A stretch of 36,626 bases of DNA, taken from NCBI GenBank assembly GCA_030430165.1, contig JAUIGL010000064.1, forward strand, positions 1-36,626, given 5' to 3'. Positions 32,092-36,626 of this stretch are shown in pieces. The first letter of the stretch is position 1, and each line of letters begins with the position of its first letter. The notes beneath the pieces were generated by a model. That model saw only the letters and a program-made list of their open reading frames with translations. It did no database searches and had not been told where the DNA came from. Both the position numbers and the translations under genes were made by a program. This stretch comes from a bacterium. GTDB lineage: Bacteria > Desulfobacterota > Binatia > HRBIN30 > CADEER01.

Positions 32092-33546
32092 ATGAAGAAG
32101 GTCAAATTTGCGATCATCGGGGCGGGCGCCGGCGGCCTCTGTACCGGGATCAAGCTGCGCGAGCGCGGGCAGGACGATTTCCTTATTTTCGACCGCGAGC
32201 CGCGAGTCGGCGGTACCTGGCAGCGCAACACCTATCCCGGCCTCGAGTGCGACATCGCGTCGCCGCTCTATTGCTACTCCTTCGCTCCGAACCCGGATTG
32301 GTCGGGGCCGTATCCGCCGCAGGCCGAGATCCGCGAGTACCTCGAGCGCGTCGCCTTCGAGCGCGGGCTCGAGCCGCATCTCCGCCTCGCCACCAGTGTC
32401 GTTTCGGCCCGCTGGGACGAAGCGCGCGCCCGCTGGCGCCTCGTTCTCGACGATGGCGAAGAGGTGGAGACGCAGTTTCTGATCAGCGCCGTCGGTATGT
32501 TCGGACGACCGGTCGTGCCCGACATCCCGGGGCTCGATGCGTTCGCCGGGACGATGTTCCACTCGGCGACGTGGAACCACGACCACGACCTGCGCGGTGA
32601 GCGGGTCGCGGTGATCGGCAGCGCTGCCAGCGCGGTTCAGTTCGTGCCGGAGATCGCGCCCGACGTCGAGCACGTCTACGTGTTCCAGCGAACTCCCAAC
32701 TGGGTCGCGCCAAAGGAGAACGCTCCCTACACCGACGAGCAGAAGCAGGCGTTCCGCAAACACCCAGAGTTGCTCGCCGAGAGCCGGGGTCAGGTCTTCA
32801 ACCTGGTCGAGACGGTTCTCAACTATCTCGAGCCCGAGGGCATGCAGGCGGTCGAGGGAGTCGTGCGCGAGGCGCTCCAGGTGGTCGAGGATCCCGAGAT
32901 CCGCAAGAAGCTGACGCCCGACCACCCGTTCGGCGCCAAGCGGCCGCTGATGTCGAACAAGTACTACCAGGCCTTCAACCGCTCGAACGTCGAGCTGGTC
33001 ACCGATCCGATCGAGAAGGTGACGCTAGAGGGAGTGGTCACCGCCGACGGACGCCAGCGAAACGTGGATACGATCGTTCTCGCCACCGGCTACGAGACCA
33101 TGAAATACGTCAGCGTCATCGACGTCGAGGGGCGCGATGGGCTCAACATCGAAGACGCCTGGCAGGGCGGCCCCGAAGCCTACTTCGGTGTCACGACCAG
33201 TGGCTTCCCCAACCTCTTCATGCTGTACGGTCCCAACACCAACGGCGGTAACTCGATGATCCTGATGCTCGAGTTTCAGGTCGAGTACGCGCTGCGCTTG
33301 ATCGACGAAGCCGAGCGGGCCGGGGTCGACTGGATCGACGTGCGCCGCGAGGTGATGGACGAGTACAACGCCGGGCTGCAGCAGGAGCTCGAGAAGGTCG
33401 CGGTGTGGCAGGCCGGCGCCAACGGTTACTACCGGGCGCCCTCCGGCAAGATCGTCACCCAGTGGCCGCACGGATTCTCGGTCTACAAGGAGCGGATCGC
33501 GAAAGACGATCTCTCTTCGTTCGAGACCGGGCGGGTGGCGCGGTAG
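32092..33546 (+). CDS. flavin-containing monooxygenase, Baeyer-Villiger-like
   Basis: The 484-residue product has an FAD-binding GAGAGG (10-15), the GGTWQRNTYPGLECD block typical of type I Baeyer-Villiger enzymes, the fingerprint FAGTMFHSATW (151-161) matching FxGxxxHxxxW, and an NADPH site VIGSAASAVQ (174-183) with Ala at the second Gly. The residue after the fingerprint Trp is Asn, where classical members have Pro or Asp. It should insert oxygen next to a ketone, giving an ester or lactone, or oxidise N or S. GAGGTG 6 nt upstream supports ATG 32092. It is divergent from the P450-hydrolase-sulfotransferase operon and fits with the HSL-type hydrolase as ketone-to-ester-to-alcohol steps. The substrate is unknown. 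Confidence 0.92.
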   Translation: MKKVKFAIIGAGAGGLCTGIKLRERGQDDFLIFDREPRVGGTWQRNTYPGLECDIASPLYCYSFAPNPDWSGPYPPQAEIREYLERVAFERGLEPHLRLATSVVSARWDEARARWRLVLDDGEEVETQFLISAVGMFGRPVVPDIPGLDAFAGTMFHSATWNHDHDLRGERVAVIGSAASAVQFVPEIAPDVEHVYVFQRTPNWVAPKENAPYTDEQKQAFRKHPELLAESRGQVFNLVETVLNYLEPEGMQAVEGVVREALQVVEDPEIRKKLTPDHPFGAKRPLMSNKYYQAFNRSNVELVTDPIEKVTLEGVVTADGRQRNVDTIVLATGYETMKYVSVIDVEGRDGLNIEDAWQGGPEAYFGVTTSGFPNLFMLYGPNTNGGNSMILMLEFQVEYALRLIDEAERAGVDWIDVRREVMDEYNAGLQQELEKVAVWQAGANGYYRAPSGKIVTQWPHGFSVYKERIAKDDLSSFETGRVAR

Positions 33547-33559
33547 CGAGCGCCGCTAC
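33543..33559. terminator. hairpin spanning two convergent stop codons
   Basis: GTAGCG (33543-33548) pairs with CGCTAC (33554-33559) over a 5-nt loop. The left arm includes the TAG of the flavin monooxygenase (33544-33546) and the right arm the reverse-strand TAG of the membrane protein (33556-33558). It is short and has no U tract. Confidence 0.4.
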
Positions 33560-35562
33560 GGTCGATCCCCGTCTGGTTGTCCTTCGAGGACGAAGAACCC
33601 GATGTGGAAGGGCGGCTCGGCGTAACGCAGTGCCGAGAATCCGTAGGTGTCGAGCTCGGCCTCGATCAGCGGTCTGGTTCGATAGCGCCGCCGTACCTCG
33701 TTGCACGGCTCGGTCATCGGCTCGGGCGGCGCGGCGTCGTGAAAGTCGGCGTGGCAGAACATGCCCTGGTAGAAGATTACGTTTGCGCCAGGCTCCGGCC
33801 ACACCACCTCCCCCCTCCAAGCGGCGGCGAGGTCGACCAGCTGGTAGCTCTTGCCCTCGCGGCGCAGCAAGAGGTCGGGGAAGGCGTCGAGATTGCGGCC
33901 GACCGCGACGTTGGTCAGCAGGGTGCCGCGCTCCGGAAGCTGGGCGACGGATCGGTCGAGAAACGCCCACTCCAGTTGCTGGTCGCCGACACTGGTGATG
34001 AAGGGGACGCCGCGCCACAGCACCACCGTTGCCAGCAATCCCAGCGCCAGAGCTCCCGCCTTGGCGGCGAGCTCGGTTCGCTCGCGGAACAGGGCAACCC
34101 ACAGCGGGCCGCAGCCCGCCGCGACCAGAATCGCCAGCGTGTTGGGCAGCAACTGCGAGCGCGTGTTGTAGGGCAGGTTGTCACCCGACGACAGCGAGAA
34201 GGCGACGCTGGCGGTTGCGACGGTCAACGCCCACACTACGAGTCCCGGATAGCGCAGCAGGGTCCAGCCGGCGCCGAGCGCGGCCAGCAGCCAGTAGACC
34301 GGCGGGGTGATGGTCGCGTCGAGGAACACCGCGCTGTGCTGCAAGCGGTGCAGGGTCGGTGGGACGTGCTGCGGAATCTGCTGACTGTGCAGCACCTGCC
34401 AAAGCTCGACAAAGCGCGGCGCCAGCAGCACTCCGAGCAAGCCGGCGGCGAGCAGCGAGTTGCGCGACCACAGGATCGGCAGCGAGCGCGGCCGGGTCAG
34501 CGCAATCAGGGCGAGCGCTGCCAGCGGCAGGAAGGTCATCTCCGGTCGCGTCTGGATCGCGATCGAGAACGCGAGGGCGGCGCACAGTCCGTGCGTCAGC
34601 TTGCGCGAGTCGACGTAGTGCATCGTCAAGGCGATCGCCCAGAAGCCGAAGGTAATTGCCGGAATGAACAGGACCTCGCTTGCCGAGAATCGGATGTGCT
34701 GCGGAAAGATGCAGAGCAGCGCCGCGGCGAGCAAGGCGTGCGACCAGCGCCGCACTACGGCGTAGCCAGCGAGAGCGATCGCCGGGATCGCCAGCGATGC
34801 GATCACCAGGTTGGACGCGAAGATGGCGCCAGCATTGCCGCTGCTGCCGCTGGCGCCGGCGACGAGTTGGTAGATGGCGGGACCGGTGTCGCCGTAGATC
34901 GGTCCGGCGACACCGCGCAGGTGCGACCACAGGGTTTCGCCGACGTGGTAGTACTCGTGCAGGAAGGTGCGCGGCGACAGAAAGAGTCGCAGCAGGAACC
35001 CGACGCCGGTGATCGCCCCCAGGGCGTAGCTGGCCGCGGCGGGCGCGACGCGCAAGCCTCGGGCGAGCAGGATCGCGCTGGCCGCGAGCAGGATCGCGAC
35101 CTCGACTGCGAGCAGGGTGTAGTTCTCGCGCACCGAGGTCCAGCGGCCCGGTTTCCAAGGCTCCTGACGCGGCGATGCGGTGGTACCGAGAATACGCTCG
35201 ATCGCGTCGACGGTGCGGCCGCAATCGCGTTCGGTAGGCTCGGGAACCGCCAGCTGCCAATCGCCGGCGGCGACCGGTGAGTCCGCGTCGAGTGTGCCCG
35301 AGCCGATGGTCAGCGCGCGGGTCGCGCCGTCGGCTGCGCGCAGCTCGAGTGCGATGTCGACGCGATTGGTCTGGAAGCCGGCCAGGGCGCATCCGTCGTC
35401 CTCGCGCAGCGGCGCGATCTGATCGAAGAGGCGCTTGGCCATCTCGGGCGTGATCGCTGCCTGCGCTCCGGCAGCCCCGCATCGGAGACCGATCTGCAGC
35501 ACCGCGAGAGCGATCCACAGGGCGGCGCGTGTCGTCGGCTTGCGCATCGGTTGCGCGACCAT
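33556..35562 (-). CDS. GT-C-type polytopic membrane protein with N-terminal periplasmic domain (paralogue 2)
   Basis: The 668-residue product repeats the design of the protein at 23229-25187: a signal segment, a short outer domain with two Cys (DGCALAGF and ERDCGRTV), many membrane helices and a soluble C-terminal part. Shared stretches include FLSPRTFLHEYYHVGET, RFSASEVLFIPAIT, QTRPE, DNLPYNTRSQLLP, LDAFPDLLLRR and YQGM-C. It is a paralogue, not a recent copy. The fold suggests glycosyl transfer from a lipid carrier to a surface target, but the usual acidic catalytic pair in the first loop is replaced by HEYYH. The gene is preceded on the same strand by two small envelope genes and is probably the last in that operon. 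The start at 35562 lacks a clear ribosome site; ATG 35547 is possible. Confidence 0.75.
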   Translation of the reverse strand: MVAQPMRKPTTRAALWIALAVLQIGLRCGAAGAQAAITPEMAKRLFDQIAPLREDDGCALAGFQTNRVDIALELRAADGATRALTIGSGTLDADSPVAAGDWQLAVPEPTERDCGRTVDAIERILGTTASPRQEPWKPGRWTSVRENYTLLAVEVAILLAASAILLARGLRVAPAAASYALGAITGVGFLLRLFLSPRTFLHEYYHVGETLWSHLRGVAGPIYGDTGPAIYQLVAGASGSSGNAGAIFASNLVIASLAIPAIALAGYAVVRRWSHALLAAALLCIFPQHIRFSASEVLFIPAITFGFWAIALTMHYVDSRKLTHGLCAALAFSIAIQTRPEMTFLPLAALALIALTRPRSLPILWSRNSLLAAGLLGVLLAPRFVELWQVLHSQQIPQHVPPTLHRLQHSAVFLDATITPPVYWLLAALGAGWTLLRYPGLVVWALTVATASVAFSLSSGDNLPYNTRSQLLPNTLAILVAAGCGPLWVALFRERTELAAKAGALALGLLATVVLWRGVPFITSVGDQQLEWAFLDRSVAQLPERGTLLTNVAVGRNLDAFPDLLLRREGKSYQLVDLAAAWRGEVVWPEPGANVIFYQGMFCHADFHDAAPPEPMTEPCNEVRRRYRTRPLIEAELDTYGFSALRYAEPPFHIGFFVLEGQPDGDRP

Positions 35563-35593
35563 AGTCGGCGCGGCGCCGCCGGGGAAGGATCGG

Positions 35594-36178
35594 CTATGCG
35601 CGCGTCGCGCGCAGGCCGTATGCGATGGCGGCGGCGATCGCGATCAGCTGCAAGCCGGCGGCGGTCAGCATCCAGGAGAGGGGAAAGCGGCGATCGGTGG
35701 CGATCGGAGCACCGCGCGCGCAACGCTCGAAGGCGGCTTGCGGGAGTGCGGCGTCGATTCGCTCGGCGAGCGCCAGCAGCCGATCCGGGTCGGGGCTTTC
35801 GCCGCGCAGCGCGACCAGATGGTAGCCGAGCTTGCGACCCTGGCCGAAGGCCGGCGTGCCGACCGCCGCGCTCGACAGGGTGAGCACCAGGCGAGTCTCC
35901 GATTCGCCGGCGCCGGCGATGGTCAGGGTGATCGACGCGTCGTCGATCGCGCCGCCGCGGATGGTCAAGCCCTTGGGCAGCGCCGCAGCGAGCGCGCCGC
36001 CGTCGGCGAGCTCCTGGAGAACCCGGCCGGCTTCCGGTGTCAGGCAGAGCGGATGCAGGTACTGATCGATCCAGCTGCTCTCCTGGGCCAGGCAAGGGGT
36101 GGCGAGCAGTATCGCCGCGAGAACCAATCGAGACATGCCGAGGCGGCCGCCCGATCTCTCGTGTCGTCGGGCGATCAT
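35594..36178 (-). CDS. unrecognised small exported protein with C-terminal membrane anchor
   Basis: I do not recognise this 194-residue protein. It has a signal peptide (MSRLVLAAILLATPCLA, about 15-31), an outer domain with two Cys (in HPLCLTP and FERCARG) and a membrane helix near the C terminus (about 170-190) followed by Arg-rich residues. The layout, signal then a 140-residue domain with two Cys then membrane, resembles the N-terminal part of the adjacent GT-C-type protein, so it may be a stand-alone version of that domain. ATG 36178 overlaps the upstream TGA (ATGA); ATG 36136 right at the signal peptide is the alternative. The GT-C gene follows after 31 bp. Confidence 0.7.
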   Translation of the reverse strand: MIARRHERSGGRLGMSRLVLAAILLATPCLAQESSWIDQYLHPLCLTPEAGRVLQELADGGALAAALPKGLTIRGGAIDDASITLTIAGAGESETRLVLTLSSAAVGTPAFGQGRKLGYHLVALRGESPDPDRLLALAERIDAALPQAAFERCARGAPIATDRRFPLSWMLTAAGLQLIAIAAAIAYGLRATRA

Positions 36179-36626
36179 CGAGACTCCCGCCCGGCGTCGC
36201 CCGCCAGCTCCGCCACCAATGGCGCTACCGTCTCGGCGTCGCCTTCGATGATGAAGGGCGGCAGACCGTCGTACGCCGTTGCCGTGCACTCGGGCGAACC
36301 GATCCGCCATACGATCTCGACGCTGCGCCGAGCGCGATCGCGATCTCCGGCCGGCGACAGCCGCGCGACTCGTCGATCGCGACTCACCTCGATCGCCCCG
36401 CCGTCGGCTGCGGCGATGGCTCCAGAGCAGCCGAGTGCTCCCGCGGGCAGGGCCACGACCTGCTCGCGATCGCTCGGCAGGAGTCGGAGTCGCAGGCGCA
36501 GGTCGCCTGTCCAACCGACTCCGGCTGGAGGCATGCCGGAAACGCGCACGCCGCTGGTTTCCGTGTACGTCCACTCGCCGACGTCGCAGGCTTTGCGTTC
36601 CCCGCGCCGCGCCGCGCACACTTCGA
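36175..36626 (-). CDS. unrecognised protein, 5' end outside the window
   Basis: The minus-strand frame is open from the window edge to a TGA at 36175-36177 and gives at least 150 residues. It includes three Cys and several beta-strand-like stretches (LRLRLRLLP, SVEIVWRIG, LPPFIIEG). No membrane segment or family motif is seen in this part. The stop overlaps the start of the next gene as ATGA, so it belongs to the same operon as the small anchored protein and the GT-C-type protein. The true start lies beyond the edge or at the GTG at 36621. Confidence 0.6.
   Translation of the reverse strand, partial: EVCAARRGERKACDVGEWTYTETSGVRVSGMPPAGVGWTGDLRLRLRLLPSDREQVVALPAGALGCSGAIAAADGGAIEVSRDRRVARLSPAGDRDRARRSVEIVWRIGSPECTATAYDGLPPFIIEGDAETVAPLVAELAGDAGRESR

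Overview
The window looks like chromosomal DNA of a high-GC, Gram-negative, environmental bacterium. Pro/Thr stalks of the TPTATPT type, a surface protein with a C-terminal membrane tail, TPR-sulfatases, DUF3604 proteins, and P450 and Baeyer-Villiger-type oxygenases together resemble uncultured deltaproteobacterial lineages (Binatota- or Myxococcota-like). That placement is an inference from gene content. The only obvious housekeeping gene is rpmB (bL28). I see no tRNA, rRNA, insertion sequence, phage gene or CRISPR array.

Region 1 (1-5.7 kb) is a tight operon: cytochrome P450, a CRP/FNR-family regulator, and a large class III nucleotide cyclase with zinc ribbons, an AAA/NTPase module and a helical repeat region. 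In front lies a palindrome of the CRP type (TGTGA-N6-TCACA), centred 41.5 bp before a predicted start point with a CATATT -10 box. The locus may therefore make, sense and respond to its own cyclic nucleotide. Region 2 (5.7-15 kb) encodes secreted or surface proteins: a giant parallel beta-helix protein, a TPR-sulfatase, a small anchored unknown and a DUF3604 lipoprotein. A structured repeat with compensatory stem changes lies at 9164-9333.

Region 3 (15-25.2 kb) is the most unusual part. It has a radical SAM protein whose cluster motif is split (CX24CX2C), divergent from a row made of a Gfo/Idh-like plus DUF483-like fusion, a radical SAM protein with a Cys-rich tail, a protein with two complete radical SAM domains in tandem, and a membrane-anchored SGNH hydrolase. 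A convergent GT-C-type membrane protein follows. Four radical SAM cores in three proteins suggest an undescribed modification or biosynthesis pathway.

Region 4 (25.2-36.6 kb) starts with an intergenic mosaic of at least seven hairpins, a small HExxH membrane protein and rpmB. Next is a catabolic-looking set: a D-aminoacylase-type amidohydrolase, a sulfotransferase, an HSL-type hydrolase, a second P450 and a flavin monooxygenase. The amidohydrolase and the P450, 5.3 kb apart and on opposite strands, share nearly the same promoter with a TACAG-N4-CTGTA palindrome inside the -35/-10 spacer, so one regulator outside the window probably controls both. The window ends with a second GT-C-type protein, clearly paralogous to the first, and two small cell-envelope proteins, the last cut by the window edge.

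Many neighbours overlap by ATGA or TGATG. Several convergent pairs end in hairpins that cover both stop codons.
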